This document shows, one piece after another, positions 17,631-26,860 of a DNA stretch of 37,055 nucleotides. How positions within the stretch are numbered: position 1 is the first letter of the stretch; the number at the start of each line of letters is the position of its first letter. Under the pieces are notes generated by a model. That model had not been told where the DNA came from. It saw nothing but the letters and a program-made list of their open reading frames with translations, and made no database searches. This stretch comes from Armatimonadota bacterium (lineage in GTDB: Bacteria > Armatimonadota > Fimbriimonadia > Fimbriimonadales > GBS-DC). A program made the translations under genes and the position numbers. The stretch is taken from the NCBI GenBank assembly GCA_013359125.1, contig JABWCR010000026.1, positions 1 to 37,055 of the forward strand, read 5' to 3'.

Positions 17631-18495
17631 GTCGGTCATGCCGGTCGAGTGCATGGACGCGCTCGGCCTGCAGCCCGGCTTTGTGGTCGTTGATGCTACG
17701 GTAGGCGGCGGCGGCCATGCCGAACTAATACTGGAGCGGATTGCTCCAACAGGCCGATTGATCGGACTGGATTGGGATGATCGCGCGCTCGAACGTGTTG
17801 CCCAGCGGTTGGGCGATCGGGCGACCCTTGTCCGATCGGATTATCGTCGGTTGCCCGAGGTTCTGGACGGTCTTGGCATTGATCGCGTAGACGCCGTCCT
17901 GATCGATATGGGCGTTAGCATGGACCAATTGGACGATGCGGCGAGAGGATTGTCCTTTCGATACGATGCGCCGCTCGATATGCGGCTACGGTCCGATAGC
18001 GAGGAGACTGCGGCCGAAATGCTGGCGAGGATGAGCGCCGCAGAGATCGAAGCGATTCTGAGCCTCTATGGCGAGGAGAGACATTCCGGCCGTATTGCTA
18101 GGCGGATAGTCGAGAGAGTGAAACAGGGACAGATGAACACGACAATGGATTTGGTGAGCGCCGTGGAGGAAGCGAAGCCCAGACGAAAGGGCTATCAGCG
18201 CATTCATCCGGCTACTCAAACGATGATGGCGGTGCGGATCGCTCTGAACCGCGAGCTTGAAGAGCTGCCGGAGACGATCGAAAGAATCTTCGAGCGGATA
18301 AAACCGGGCGGTCGGCTCGTAACGCTGAGTTTTCATTCGCTAGAGGATCGCCCCCTGAAACAAACGATGCGGCGGCTGGCCGATGCGGGCCGCGGCAGAT
18401 TGCTTTATAAGAAGCCTTTGCGGCCAACCCCGGCTGAGGCCGCCGAAAATCCTGCAAGCCGGAGCGCAAAGTTGAGGGCTATAGAGAAGGCATGA
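17617..18495 (+). CDS. rsmH: 16S rRNA (cytosine-N4) methyltransferase RsmH
   Basis: RsmH methylates N4 of C1402 in 16S rRNA using S-adenosylmethionine. The 292-residue protein has the SAM-binding 'VDATVGGGGHAELIL' (25-39), 'GLDWDDRAL' (second SAM contact near 50), 'VDAVLIDMGVSMDQLD' (91-106), 'GLSFRYDAPLDMR' (111-123) and the closing 'SFHSLEDR' (238-245). All are hallmarks and appear intact, and the length is slightly shorter than the usual 300-315. The start at 17617 keeps the family's 'HxxVMpxE' beginning; ATG 17638 would cut into it. It sits in its classic place between mraZ and ftsL. A 90-base gap follows. Confidence 0.97.
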   Translation: MAKHRSVMPVECMDALGLQPGFVVVDATVGGGGHAELILERIAPTGRLIGLDWDDRALERVAQRLGDRATLVRSDYRRLPEVLDGLGIDRVDAVLIDMGVSMDQLDDAARGLSFRYDAPLDMRLRSDSEETAAEMLARMSAAEIEAILSLYGEERHSGRIARRIVERVKQGQMNTTMDLVSAVEEAKPRRKGYQRIHPATQTMMAVRIALNRELEELPETIERIFERIKPGGRLVTLSFHSLEDRPLKQTMRRLADAGRGRLLYKKPLRPTPAEAAENPASRSAKLRAIEKA

Positions 18496-18585
18496 ATTAA
18501 CGCACAAGCGCGCCAATCGACCCGAACTCGATCGTTCTCCGTAAGTTCGATCTGAGCGACGGTCTGCAGCGCAAAGGAGGGAGTC

Positions 18586-19002
18586 ATGGCAGTTGCAGCG
18601 CCGCCTCGTTCAGAGGCAACAACTTATCGCACTTCGCCCGCCAGGGCGATCGAGCCCGTCGCAAAGCCGCGACCGGCGCCTCAGAGGCAGACTCGAAAGA
18701 GAGCGCGCCGATGGCTTCGATCGGCAATAGCGGTCGCCCTGCTCATCTTTATGGGAGCAGCTACTGTACTTGGCGTCAACCAGCAGGCCGACATTGTCGC
18801 CGCTCGAAATCAGGAGTTGGACGGCAAGATTCGGGCGGTCCAGGCCCGAATCGAACGGCTACAGGCGAGCGTCGCATCCGAGTTAGGGCCGGCCAAACTG
18901 CCGCTTAAGGCAAGCGGTTTGGGGATGACGCTCGCTCAGGCGGGCGATGCGATTCAGATCGAAATTCTGCCGAGCCGATCGGTCGAGGCTCGAAGACCGT
19001 GA
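18586..19002 (+). CDS. ftsL: FtsL-like cell division protein
   Basis: The 138-residue protein is identified mainly by position (between rsmH and ftsI) and topology. It has a long Pro/Arg-rich cytosolic N-terminus (1-43), one membrane helix (about 44-63, 'WLRSAIAVALLIFMGAATVL'), and a predicted periplasmic coiled coil (about 68-98, 'ARNQELDGKIRAVQARIERL'). FtsL forms a complex with FtsB and FtsQ and helps activate FtsW-FtsI. Sequence similarity in this family is always low, so the name rests on context. A strong 'aaaggaggg' ribosome binding site lies upstream. The stop overlaps the ftsI GTG start by 4 bases. Confidence 0.8.
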   Translation: MAVAAPPRSEATTYRTSPARAIEPVAKPRPAPQRQTRKRARRWLRSAIAVALLIFMGAATVLGVNQQADIVAARNQELDGKIRAVQARIERLQASVASELGPAKLPLKASGLGMTLAQAGDAIQIEILPSRSVEARRP

Positions 19003-20735
19003 CGACGCGGCGCCGAAATGCCCGCCGCGAGGCGATCTGGTCGGCAATAGTGTTGCTCGGTTTCTTTGTGCTGGGCGCGCGTCTGGCCATGCTTGCTCTA
19101 GGCAGTCAGGATCGGGTTTCCGCAAAGACGCAAACGGTCAGTCTGATGCCCGAAAGGGGCGCCCTCTATGATCGAAACGGCGTGGAGCTGGCAAAGAGCC
19201 TCCACTTTGCCGATATCGCGGTCTATGCGCGGAACATCGGTGAGATTCGACCCTATAGCGCTTGGTTAGCGCCCAGAGTGGGCGTGCCCGAGCACAAGCT
19301 TGTGGAAATGTTCTCGAAACCGGGCGCCGGTCGAGTCGTGATCGCAAGAAAGATGCCGATCGATCGTGCTTTAGCCATAGTGCGAGAGTACAATGCGGCC
19401 TCGCGAAACGACAAGGCGTTCTACCGGTCGCGCGGTCCGCTCGATCTAGAGGAGTACGCGTTGCGCGAGCTTCCTCAAGGCAACTTGGCCATTCAAGTTC
19501 TGGGTCTGACGAAGTTTGAGCGGGCCGATATGAAGGTTGTGCCTCTATGCGGCCTCGAGAAGCAGTTTGATAAGGCGCTTTCGGGCACAAAAGGCGTGAT
19601 GGAAGGCGCCAAGGATCGGCACGGAACATGGCAGTTGAGCTCTATGCAGCAGCGGAAGGAGCCGGTCGATGGGTCGCCGTTGCAGTTGTCTATCGATTCT
19701 CGGATTCAGCAGGTTGTAGAGACGGCTTTGGATACAGCCTGCAAAGCGCACCAGCCAGAAGACGCAGTCGCCATCGTGCTCGATCCTAAGACTGGCGAGA
19801 TCCTGGCCATGGCCAGCAGGCCGACCATCGCCTCGCCAGCAGAAAGACGCGCGCCTGCCGATGTGCATAAGCTTGTAAACCGCGCCACCAGGCTTCAACT
19901 GGAGCCGGGCTCTATTCACAAGACCCTCGTAATGGCAGCCGCATTGGAAGAGGGTCTGTTGGGAGAGAACGAAGGATTCTATTGTAGCGGAACTCGAAAG
20001 ATCGGAAACAGCAAGGTTGGTTGCGCCCTGCATGGCGGCAAACGGGCGCACGGCAAGCTGAACTCGGAAGGCGTATTGGCGCAGTCGTGCAACGTCAGCA
20101 TGGCGATATTGGGCCAACGGCTAGGGCCCGAAGGGCTCTACAATTGGGCAGACAAGTTCGGGCTACTGGCTAAGACCGGAATCGAGTTTCCCAACGAGAA
20201 GCAGGGCATTATGTACCGCCCAGAAAAATGGGTGCACGCCCGCGCGCTGCAATGCGCCGTAGTCTCGTTCGGGCAGGGCTTTTCGGCCACGCCGATCGGT
20301 ATCGCGGCAGCCTACGGCGCGATCGCGAACGACGGGATTTGGGTTCAGCCGACTCTTTTGAAGCGCGATGTCCCGCCCCAAGGGCGTCAAGCAATCAGCC
20401 CTCATACCGCGGCCACCGTGCGTCAATGGCTGCGCGCCGCCGTCGAAAAGGGTACGGGCAAGTCCGGCGCCCATATCAAAGGATTTGCCCTAGGCGGCAA
20501 GACGGGCACGGCAGAAGTCTCTGCGCCTGGAAAGGGCTACCTAGAAGGCCAGTACACGGCGTCGTTTGTCGGGCTAGTGCCCGCCGACAATCCGACCGCG
20601 GTTGTGCTCGTGATGCTCCACAAGCCCAAGGGCGCCTATTACGGAGGGACAGTGGCCGCCCCCGTCTTTCGCGAGATCGCTCAGTTTTTGTTGGTCTATC
20701 AACGCTCGTCTCCGCTCGTTGCGTCAAACTATTAG
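18999..20735 (+). CDS. ftsI: Septal peptidoglycan transpeptidase FtsI (class B PBP3)
   Basis: FtsI cross-links septal peptidoglycan together with FtsW. The 578-residue protein has a short cytosolic start, a membrane anchor (about 12-34), and a pedestal domain with 'RGALYDRNGVELA' (53-65), typical of class B PBPs. The transpeptidase domain runs from about 225 to 565: 'EPGSIHKTL' contains the SxxK catalytic Ser305 and Lys308, 'SCN' at 363-365 is the SxN motif, and 'KTGTAE' at 501-506 the KTG motif. The active site is complete. The start is GTG at 18999 (GTGA overlap with ftsL), supporting coupled translation. Context in the dcw cluster favours FtsI over a sporulation SpoVD or elongation PBP2. 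No PASTA domain is present at the C-terminus. Confidence 0.95.
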   Translation: MTTRRRNARREAIWSAIVLLGFFVLGARLAMLALGSQDRVSAKTQTVSLMPERGALYDRNGVELAKSLHFADIAVYARNIGEIRPYSAWLAPRVGVPEHKLVEMFSKPGAGRVVIARKMPIDRALAIVREYNAASRNDKAFYRSRGPLDLEEYALRELPQGNLAIQVLGLTKFERADMKVVPLCGLEKQFDKALSGTKGVMEGAKDRHGTWQLSSMQQRKEPVDGSPLQLSIDSRIQQVVETALDTACKAHQPEDAVAIVLDPKTGEILAMASRPTIASPAERRAPADVHKLVNRATRLQLEPGSIHKTLVMAAALEEGLLGENEGFYCSGTRKIGNSKVGCALHGGKRAHGKLNSEGVLAQSCNVSMAILGQRLGPEGLYNWADKFGLLAKTGIEFPNEKQGIMYRPEKWVHARALQCAVVSFGQGFSATPIGIAAAYGAIANDGIWVQPTLLKRDVPPQGRQAISPHTAATVRQWLRAAVEKGTGKSGAHIKGFALGGKTGTAEVSAPGKGYLEGQYTASFVGLVPADNPTAVVLVMLHKPKGAYYGGTVAAPVFREIAQFLLVYQRSSPLVASNY

Positions 20736-20736
20736 C

Positions 20737-22182
20737 ATGAAGCTTTCCGAACTGATCGCCGGCATGGATGCAACCCTGGTCGGCGGCGATGCGGAGATTC
20801 TGGGCATCGCCATCGATTCCAGGCGCGCGCTGCCGGGCGACCTGTTCTTTGCGCTAAAGGGCAGTCAGCACAATGGGGAAGAGTTCGTTGCCGATGCTAT
20901 CGCGCGCGGCGCGGCTGCCGTCGTCAGTTCGGTTGCGCGACAGGTTCCGACTGCGATCTGCACCGATCCGAGGGATCTGCTTTGGCGCGCGGCACAACGA
21001 TTCTATAGCGATCCCACGGCGGACATGCTCTGTATCGGCATCACGGGCACCAACGGAAAGACCTCTACCGCCTACATTCTGGAATCGATCTTGAGCGCGG
21101 CGGGGTATCGCCCGGCTGTCATGGGCACCCTGGGCTTTCGATTCGACCAACAGGAGATTGAAACCGGCCTGACGACTCCAGAAGCGAACGACATTCTTCG
21201 CTTGATTGCCAAAGCGAAAGCGGACGGCGCCAACGCGCTGGCGATGGAAGTCTCGTCTCACGCGCTCGACCAAAAGCGCGCGCACGGCATCCGGTTCGAT
21301 GCAGCGGGCTTCCTGAATCTAACCCAGGACCATCTGGATTACCACGGGACGATGGAATCTTATGCCGAGAGCAAACTTGCGCTCTTTACTGATTTGGCAG
21401 GCGACTCGTTCGTCAGCGCGATCTGTGTGGACGACGAATGGGGGCGTTGGATGGCCGCGCGGGCGCGAGGCAGGCTGATAACGTGCGGGCTGTCGGGAGA
21501 TATCCGGGCTGAGGAGATCGAAGCGACGACGCAAGGCATTCGCTTCGTCGTTGCGCATGGCACCGAACGACTCCCTGTTGAAATGAGGTTGACAGCGCCG
21601 TTTCATGTTCAGAACGCCTTAGTCGCGGTTGCTATTTCCATCGGTGTTGGGATCGAACGAGATGCGATTGTAGAAGGCTTGCGAACGGCCCCTGCCGCTC
21701 CGGGTCGGTTCGAGGTCGTTCGGTCTGCCGATGGGACAACGGCCATCGTCGATTACGCGCACACGCCGGACGCTCTCGAAAGGGCGCTGATGGCTGCAAG
21801 AAGGTTGACGGATGGTCGGTTGATCGTCGTATTTGGTTGCGGGGGCGATCGAGATGCGACCAAACGACCGATTATGGGCGAGATAGCGGCACGGCTGGCC
21901 GACCGGGCAATCGTTACTTCGGACAATCCGCGCACCGAGGACCCTCGCAAGATTCTGGACGACATTGACAGGGGGATATCGTCTGAGTTGAAGGAACGGC
22001 GGTTGGTCGAGGCGGATAGAAGGCGAGCGATAGAATTGGCAGTAGAGATGGCCGGGACGAAGGATGTGATTCTCTTGGCAGGCAAAGGGCATGAGACCTA
22101 TCAGATTATAGGTACGGAGAAGCTCCCATTCGACGACAAAGCGGTTGTGTCCGACTGCTTTGCACGGAGCGCACGGTTATGA
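20737..22182 (+). CDS. murE: UDP-MurNAc-L-Ala-D-Glu:meso-DAP ligase MurE
   Basis: MurE adds the third stem-peptide residue in the cytosol. The 481-residue protein has 'IAIDSRRALPGDLFFAL' in the UDP-binding domain, the ATP loop 'GITGTNGKTS' (101-110), 'EVSSHALDQKR' (171-181), 'ESKLALF' with the probably carbamylated Lys213, and 'DYAHTPDALERA' near 339. 'SDNPRTEDP' (395-403) contains DNPR, the motif linked with meso-diaminopimelate rather than lysine as substrate, indicating Gram-negative-type (A1gamma) peptidoglycan. The ATG at 20737 is one base after the ftsI stop; an upstream TTG inside ftsI is less likely. It overlaps murF by ATGA. Confidence 0.97.
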   Translation: MKLSELIAGMDATLVGGDAEILGIAIDSRRALPGDLFFALKGSQHNGEEFVADAIARGAAAVVSSVARQVPTAICTDPRDLLWRAAQRFYSDPTADMLCIGITGTNGKTSTAYILESILSAAGYRPAVMGTLGFRFDQQEIETGLTTPEANDILRLIAKAKADGANALAMEVSSHALDQKRAHGIRFDAAGFLNLTQDHLDYHGTMESYAESKLALFTDLAGDSFVSAICVDDEWGRWMAARARGRLITCGLSGDIRAEEIEATTQGIRFVVAHGTERLPVEMRLTAPFHVQNALVAVAISIGVGIERDAIVEGLRTAPAAPGRFEVVRSADGTTAIVDYAHTPDALERALMAARRLTDGRLIVVFGCGGDRDATKRPIMGEIAARLADRAIVTSDNPRTEDPRKILDDIDRGISSELKERRLVEADRRRAIELAVEMAGTKDVILLAGKGHETYQIIGTEKLPFDDKAVVSDCFARSARL

Positions 22183-23501
22183 AATCGGTCTCTTGGGAGC
22201 AGGCGGCAGAGGCAATGGGCGGTCAATCGTATGGGGCGGGCGCGCCGATTATCGGCGCGGCGACCGACGACCGAGACGTGCGACCGGGCGATCTCTTTTT
22301 TGCGATTCCAGGCGCTCGCGTCGATGGACATCAGTTTGTAGAAGTCGCTTACCGGTCTGGGGCCGTCGGCGCGGTTACCCTGCGTCCGATCGGCGACGTG
22401 CCGTGCATTGTGGTCGATGACACGGTGGCGGCATTGGGTCGGCTCGGCGCTTGGCAGCGCGACCGGCTGGACATTGCCGTGATCGGCGTTACCGGCAGCG
22501 CGGGCAAGACGAGCGTCAAAGAGATGATTGCGGCAGCGCTTGGTGCCGCGAAGAACGAAGGCAATTTGAACACCGAGATCGGCGTGCCCGTAACGCTCTG
22601 TCGGCTGTCGGGCGACGAGAAGATCTTGGTTCAGGAAATGGCAATGAGGGGCCGAGGACAGATCGCCGAACTGTGCAGAATCGCAAAGCCAATAGTAGGC
22701 GCGATTACGAACATCGGCTGGTCGCATGTAGAGGAACTGGGTTCGAAGGACGAGATCGCCGCGGCCAAGGCAGAGCTTTTGGAGGCTCTGCCTGCCAACG
22801 GTTTGGCCGTGCTGCCCAGAGACGACGACTATTTTGCGTTTTTGAGATCGAGGGTTCCGTGCCGCTGGGTTTCGTTCGGTAGCTCGCCAGACGCGGATTC
22901 TCATGTGGAAGCGCTGTCTGATGATCGGCAGAGCGCCAGAATCCGGGTTGGCGGAGAAGAGCACGAAGTTCATTTGCCAGCGCCAGGAATGGCACAGGCG
23001 ATGAACGCCGCGTGCGCGCTCGCGGTTGCGTGCGGATTGGGCCGTTCAATCGACGTTGACGCTATTGGGCGAGCAACTTTGCCGGACTTGAGGTGGCAAG
23101 TTTTGACCTCCCGGCACGGCGCAACGATCATCGCTGACTGCTACAACGCGAGCCCCGATTCCATGCGCCAGGCCTTGACCGAACTGAGTCTGACGGAGGC
23201 AACGCGCAAGATCGCCGTTCTGGGCGGAATGCGAGAATTGGGAGAATACTCGCTTGAGATGCACGAGCAGTTAGGCCGGGACGTTTTCAGCGCAGACATC
23301 GATCTGCTGGTTTCGGTCGGGGAGGACCTTATCGCCGACGCAGCGGTCGCTGCAGGAATGGAAAGTTGGCGCGTTGAGAAAGTTGCCGATGCAGAGAGCG
23401 CAGCCCGATGGCTGAATGAAAACCTGGCAGAGGGCGATGTAGCGCTGATCAAGGGCTCGCGAGCTATCGGGCTTGAAGCGACTCTGAAAGTAGTGATTTA
23501 A
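22179..23501 (+). CDS. murF: UDP-MurNAc-tripeptide:D-Ala-D-Ala ligase MurF
   Basis: MurF adds D-Ala-D-Ala to complete UDP-MurNAc-pentapeptide. The 440-residue protein shows 'ATDDRDVRPGDLFFAIPG' (28-45), the ATP loop 'GVTGSAGKTSVKEM' (103-116), 'NLNTEIGVPVTL', 'MAMRGRGQIAEL' and 'ITNIGWSHVEELGSKDEIA', all typical of MurF. The third domain has 'DCYNASPDSMRQAL' and 'VLGGMRELGEYS', the usual nucleotide-ring contacts, and the C-terminus 'ALIKGSRAIGLE'. The gene begins in the murE stop (ATGA) and ends 4 bases before mraY. Together with the Ddl part of the fused gene downstream, both the dipeptide and its ligase are encoded in one operon. Confidence 0.96.
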   Translation: MKSVSWEQAAEAMGGQSYGAGAPIIGAATDDRDVRPGDLFFAIPGARVDGHQFVEVAYRSGAVGAVTLRPIGDVPCIVVDDTVAALGRLGAWQRDRLDIAVIGVTGSAGKTSVKEMIAAALGAAKNEGNLNTEIGVPVTLCRLSGDEKILVQEMAMRGRGQIAELCRIAKPIVGAITNIGWSHVEELGSKDEIAAAKAELLEALPANGLAVLPRDDDYFAFLRSRVPCRWVSFGSSPDADSHVEALSDDRQSARIRVGGEEHEVHLPAPGMAQAMNAACALAVACGLGRSIDVDAIGRATLPDLRWQVLTSRHGATIIADCYNASPDSMRQALTELSLTEATRKIAVLGGMRELGEYSLEMHEQLGRDVFSADIDLLVSVGEDLIADAAVAAGMESWRVEKVADAESAARWLNENLAEGDVALIKGSRAIGLEATLKVVI

Positions 23502-23505
23502 ACGA

Positions 23506-24447
23506 ATGAACTTATACTTTTCGGCGTTGGGCGCATTGGGCGCGGCTTGGGTCTTGGGCAAGCCGATCATCGCTCTTTTGCGCCGACTGGACGCCAAACA
23601 GACGATTTACGAGTTTGCGCCCGAAAGTCATCGATCGAAAGCCGGAACGCCTACTATGGGCGGATGGATCATCTTAGTTGCAGTCGCGCTAGCGGTAATT
23701 GGGTTGCAACTGCTTGGGTTCTGGCCGACGACCGGAACGCTGGGCGCCGGCGCCTATGTGTTGGGCGTCGCGTTTGCCTTCGCTCTTCTTGGCTTTGTGG
23801 ACGACTACTTGGTTCGAAGATGGACCGCGCAACGGGGCTTAAGGTGGAAGCTAAAACTTCTGCTTCAGTTTGCAATCGCGGGGTTCGCCGCCTATCCGCT
23901 CAATGCGCTGATTGGGCCGATGGCTGTTGCTGCCGGCGCTTTCTGGATCGTTATGTGGGTAAACGCGTTCAACCTGACGGACGGGCTGGACGGGCTGGCC
24001 GCGGGATTGTCAGCCATAGCATTTGGAGCGCTCGCAGCGACCTCGACCGATCCCGGCGTTCAGATTACAGCGGTCATCTGGGCAGGCGCGAGTTTGGGAT
24101 ATTTGGTGTGGAACTGCCATCCCGCGCAGGTGTTTATGGGCGACACGGGGTCAATGGCATTGGGCGCCGCATTCGCCCTGTTGTCGCTCTCGGTCTACTT
24201 GGAGAACCCGGAACCTCTCCGCCTCTGGTCGAACGGCTTCCTTATCGGAATGGTGTTTTTCATCGAAATCATAAGCGTTGTCGTTCAATTGACAAGCGTC
24301 AAGGCGTTTAAGCGCAAGATTTTTCTCGCAACGCCCATTCACCACCATTTCGAAGCCCTCAAGTGGGCTGAGCCGAAGATCGTGGTGCGCTTCTGGCTTG
24401 TTGGCCTGGTTGCGGCGTTGGCAGCGATAGGCATGGAGCGAGCATGA
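23506..24447 (+). CDS. mraY: Phospho-MurNAc-pentapeptide transferase MraY
   Basis: MraY moves phospho-MurNAc-pentapeptide from UDP to undecaprenyl phosphate, making lipid I in the membrane. The 313-residue protein is polytopic (about 10 hydrophobic segments). Active-site motifs are present: 'SKAGTPTMGG' (44-53), 'FVDDYLV' with Asp99-Asp100, 'NAFNLTDGLDGLA' (153-165), 'VFMGDTGSMALG' with Asp213, and 'TPIHHHFE' (276-283, the HHH loop). It is shorter than the Escherichia coli protein (360), mainly in the N-terminal part and loops, as in many non-proteobacterial MraY. It overlaps murD by ATGA. Confidence 0.96.
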   Translation: MNLYFSALGALGAAWVLGKPIIALLRRLDAKQTIYEFAPESHRSKAGTPTMGGWIILVAVALAVIGLQLLGFWPTTGTLGAGAYVLGVAFAFALLGFVDDYLVRRWTAQRGLRWKLKLLLQFAIAGFAAYPLNALIGPMAVAAGAFWIVMWVNAFNLTDGLDGLAAGLSAIAFGALAATSTDPGVQITAVIWAGASLGYLVWNCHPAQVFMGDTGSMALGAAFALLSLSVYLENPEPLRLWSNGFLIGMVFFIEIISVVVQLTSVKAFKRKIFLATPIHHHFEALKWAEPKIVVRFWLVGLVAALAAIGMERA

Positions 24448-25739
24448 TCCGGGGACGGTATGCGGTGATGGGCGCTGGGCGTGCGGGGCTTGCTTCTGCC
24501 CAGGCGATTGAATCGGTTGGCGGAACAGCCATCGTGTTTGACGAGAGCGACCCGCGTCCGGTCGATTGGCCGGATGTCCGATGGAACTCTGGCATTCCGC
24601 CTGATTCAGAAAAATTTGAAGCGGCGATCGTCAGTCCGGGTTTTCGGCGCGATCATCCGATCTATGGCTGGGCGCGCCAAAAGGGTATCGAACTCTTTGG
24701 CGAGATTGAGTTGGGCTATCGGCTGGCCCAGTCGCCGATTATCGCGGTTACCGGTTCGAACGGCAAGTCCACGGTTACCGCCCTAACGGCGCATATGCTC
24801 AAAGCGGGCGGGCTTGATGCCATCCCATGCGGCAACTTAGCAGGAACGGATTCTGATCGGCCGTTGCCTTTGGCCGCTATCCAAGTGCCAAGCGACTCGA
24901 TTCTCGTCGCCGAGGTCAGCTCGTTTCAACTTGAAAGCATCATCGACTTTAGGCCAAAGGTCTCCATCGTCACCAACATCGGCCGAGAGCACTTGGATAG
25001 ACACGCCACCTTTGAAGAATACGCAGCCGCCAAGGCGAGAGTGTTCGAAAATCAGCGCGAAGGCGACCTGGCGATCTTGAGCGAATCGGACCGCGAAAAA
25101 CTGCCAGAGCCGAAAGCTCAAACTTGTCTGACGCCGAAAGATGTGTATAAATTTATCGGTAAAAATATAGACTTTGAGCATCGAAACGAGTGGTCGCTGG
25201 CGGGCTCTCACAACCTCCTGAATGCCATGCAAGCAGCGGTGGCCGCGAGTTTTTTCGGGGCTGCTAAACAAGCTATCGAGGAATCTCTGGTCTCTTATCC
25301 AGGATTGCCGCATCGCATGGAGGATCTGGGCGAGATTGATGGCGTCCGTTTCGTCAACAACTCGATGTGCACGAACGCCGCGGCGCTCGAGGCCTCGCTG
25401 TCGGCGCTTTCTGGTCCACTGATCGCCATTGCCGGAGGAAAGGAGAAGAACGACGAAACCGACGCCATAGGCCGGATATTGGCCCAACGAGCCCAGCTTT
25501 CGCTTCTCATCGGCCAATCTGCTCAAGAAATCTTCAATTCGATGGCGCAAAACGGCGGCAAAGGCAAAGTTTGCGATAACATCGCGCAAGCATTCGAACA
25601 GGCCGTTGCCGCTTCAGTTCGGGGCGATACCGTCGTTCTCGCGCCAGGATGCGCCAGTTTTGGAGAGTTCACGAACTTCGAAGAGCGGGGCGACCGCTTC
25701 AAATCGCTAGTCCAAGGCCTGAAGGAGCAGAGGAGTTGA
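24444..25739 (+). CDS. murD: UDP-MurNAc-L-Ala:D-Glu ligase MurD
   Basis: MurD adds D-glutamate to UDP-MurNAc-L-Ala. The 431-residue protein has a Rossmann-like start 'VMGAGRAGLASAQA' (8-21), 'VSPGFRRDHP' (63-72), the ATP loop 'VTGSNGKSTVTAL' (102-114), 'EVSSFQLESI' (157-166) and 'IGREHLDRHATFEEYAAAK' (179-197), all typical. The third domain reads 'FVNNSMCTNAAALEAS', where many MurD proteins have DSKATN: Lys is replaced by Met and Ala by Cys. 'IAGGKEKNDE' and 'LAPGCASFGEFTNFEERGDRF' match the ends of the family. It is probably active, but the altered loop is worth noting. It begins in the mraY stop codon and ends in a TTGA overlap with ftsW. Confidence 0.94.
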   Translation: MIRGRYAVMGAGRAGLASAQAIESVGGTAIVFDESDPRPVDWPDVRWNSGIPPDSEKFEAAIVSPGFRRDHPIYGWARQKGIELFGEIELGYRLAQSPIIAVTGSNGKSTVTALTAHMLKAGGLDAIPCGNLAGTDSDRPLPLAAIQVPSDSILVAEVSSFQLESIIDFRPKVSIVTNIGREHLDRHATFEEYAAAKARVFENQREGDLAILSESDREKLPEPKAQTCLTPKDVYKFIGKNIDFEHRNEWSLAGSHNLLNAMQAAVAASFFGAAKQAIEESLVSYPGLPHRMEDLGEIDGVRFVNNSMCTNAAALEASLSALSGPLIAIAGGKEKNDETDAIGRILAQRAQLSLLIGQSAQEIFNSMAQNGGKGKVCDNIAQAFEQAVAASVRGDTVVLAPGCASFGEFTNFEERGDRFKSLVQGLKEQRS

Positions 25740-26860
25740 AGCGCCCGTTCGCTTTCGATCCCTGGCTACTGATTCTGATCATTGCTTTGACGCTGATCGG
25801 CGCGGTCGCTATTCAGTCCGGACATACGGACGCGCTCATCAAGATTCAGCCAAAGGGTGCGTTGGCAACCTATAAGCCGGCGATCAATCACTTGATGTTC
25901 GCTCTCATTGGCATCGTTGCGATGGCAGTGATAGCCCGAACTCCTTTCAACTCCTGGCGCAAACTCGCCAGCGGATTCTTGATCGTTACGGTGGCGCTCA
26001 ATCTTCTCCCGGCGTTCGGGCTCTTTGTCATAGAAAGAAACGAAGCCGCCAGGTGGGTGCAGCTTCCGTTTTTGCCCTTCCAATTCCAACCGTCAGAGAT
26101 TCTAAAGTTCGCGACTATCGTGCTCTTTGCCGTCGCCTTAGAAGCCTTCGCGCACAAGCGGCTCGCCACCAAGCATTACCTCTATAGCGGGATATGGCTC
26201 GTCGGTCTTGCGGCCGTAGCGATCTTTCAGCGCGACTTTGGCACGGCGTTCGTCATCCTGCTTTTGGCGGCGACAGTAGCGTGGGTGGGCGGCATCCGAA
26301 TGACCTACTTCGCTGCAGCGGTCGCTGTATTCGTGGTTCTGTTGGGGGTCTACTTCCATACTGGCGACGAGTTTAGGAAAGATCGAATCAGGGCTTGGCT
26401 CAACCCCGCCTACTCTGTTCAAGGCGTCAACTACCAGCCAAATCGCGCAGTGGACGCCATTGTCTCTGGGGGGCTGTTCGGCAAGGGGGTAGGCAGTGGG
26501 CAAGAGAAGCGCAACTACTCCGAAACCTCGACCGACTTTGTCTTTGCGACGATCGCCGAAGAGACGGGGCTGTTCGGCGGCCTGGTTGTTCTAAGTCTGT
26601 TAGGCGCGCTCTGGTGGCGGCTGCGGCATATTGCGAGCAAGGCCGATCGCGAGTTTGCCCGACTAGCCATCTACGGCGCTGCGGCATGGATCGGCTACCA
26701 AACTTTGCTCAACGTTGCGATGGTTACTCGCCTGTTGCCCACCGTCGGCATTCCGCTGCCATTCATCAGTATGGGCGGCACCAATCTTGTGCTGATAATC
26801 GCCCTCATGGGGTTTGCTCATCGCAGTGCCAATCGGACGCTGCCAGAGAACGACCGATGA
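25736..26860 (+). CDS. ftsW: Septal peptidoglycan glycosyltransferase FtsW (SEDS family)
   Basis: FtsW polymerises lipid II at the septum with FtsI. The 374-residue polytopic protein carries SEDS landmarks: 'ARWVQLPFLPFQFQPSEILK' near residue 100, 'IFQRDFGTAFVILLLA' in the middle (the QPDxGTa-type motif as QRDFGT), 'YQPNRAVDAIVSGGLFGKG' , 'STDFVFATIAEETGLFGG', and 'GIPLPFISMGGTNLVL' near the end. Most family members have 'FISYGGSS'; Met and Thr-Asn are changes here. The start is TTG at 25736, because 'aaggag' lies 8 bases upstream and the codon overlaps the murD stop; the frame is open further upstream but only inside murD. RodA is the alternative, but the position in the cluster favours FtsW. 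It overlaps murG by ATGA. Confidence 0.93.
   Translation: MKRPFAFDPWLLILIIALTLIGAVAIQSGHTDALIKIQPKGALATYKPAINHLMFALIGIVAMAVIARTPFNSWRKLASGFLIVTVALNLLPAFGLFVIERNEAARWVQLPFLPFQFQPSEILKFATIVLFAVALEAFAHKRLATKHYLYSGIWLVGLAAVAIFQRDFGTAFVILLLAATVAWVGGIRMTYFAAAVAVFVVLLGVYFHTGDEFRKDRIRAWLNPAYSVQGVNYQPNRAVDAIVSGGLFGKGVGSGQEKRNYSETSTDFVFATIAEETGLFGGLVVLSLLGALWWRLRHIASKADREFARLAIYGAAAWIGYQTLLNVAMVTRLLPTVGIPLPFISMGGTNLVLIIALMGFAHRSANRTLPENDR

Noticed and set aside
25649-25735. Longer N-terminus for ftsW starting inside murD
   Set aside because: A TTG at 25736 has a good ribosome binding site and gives the normal SEDS length; the upstream part lies wholly within murD.
26395-26856. Longer N-terminus for murG inside ftsW
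   Set aside because: The extra 154 residues are an out-of-frame reading of ftsW with abundant Arg and Cys; the ATG at 26857 gives the exact start of the MurG Gly-rich loop.
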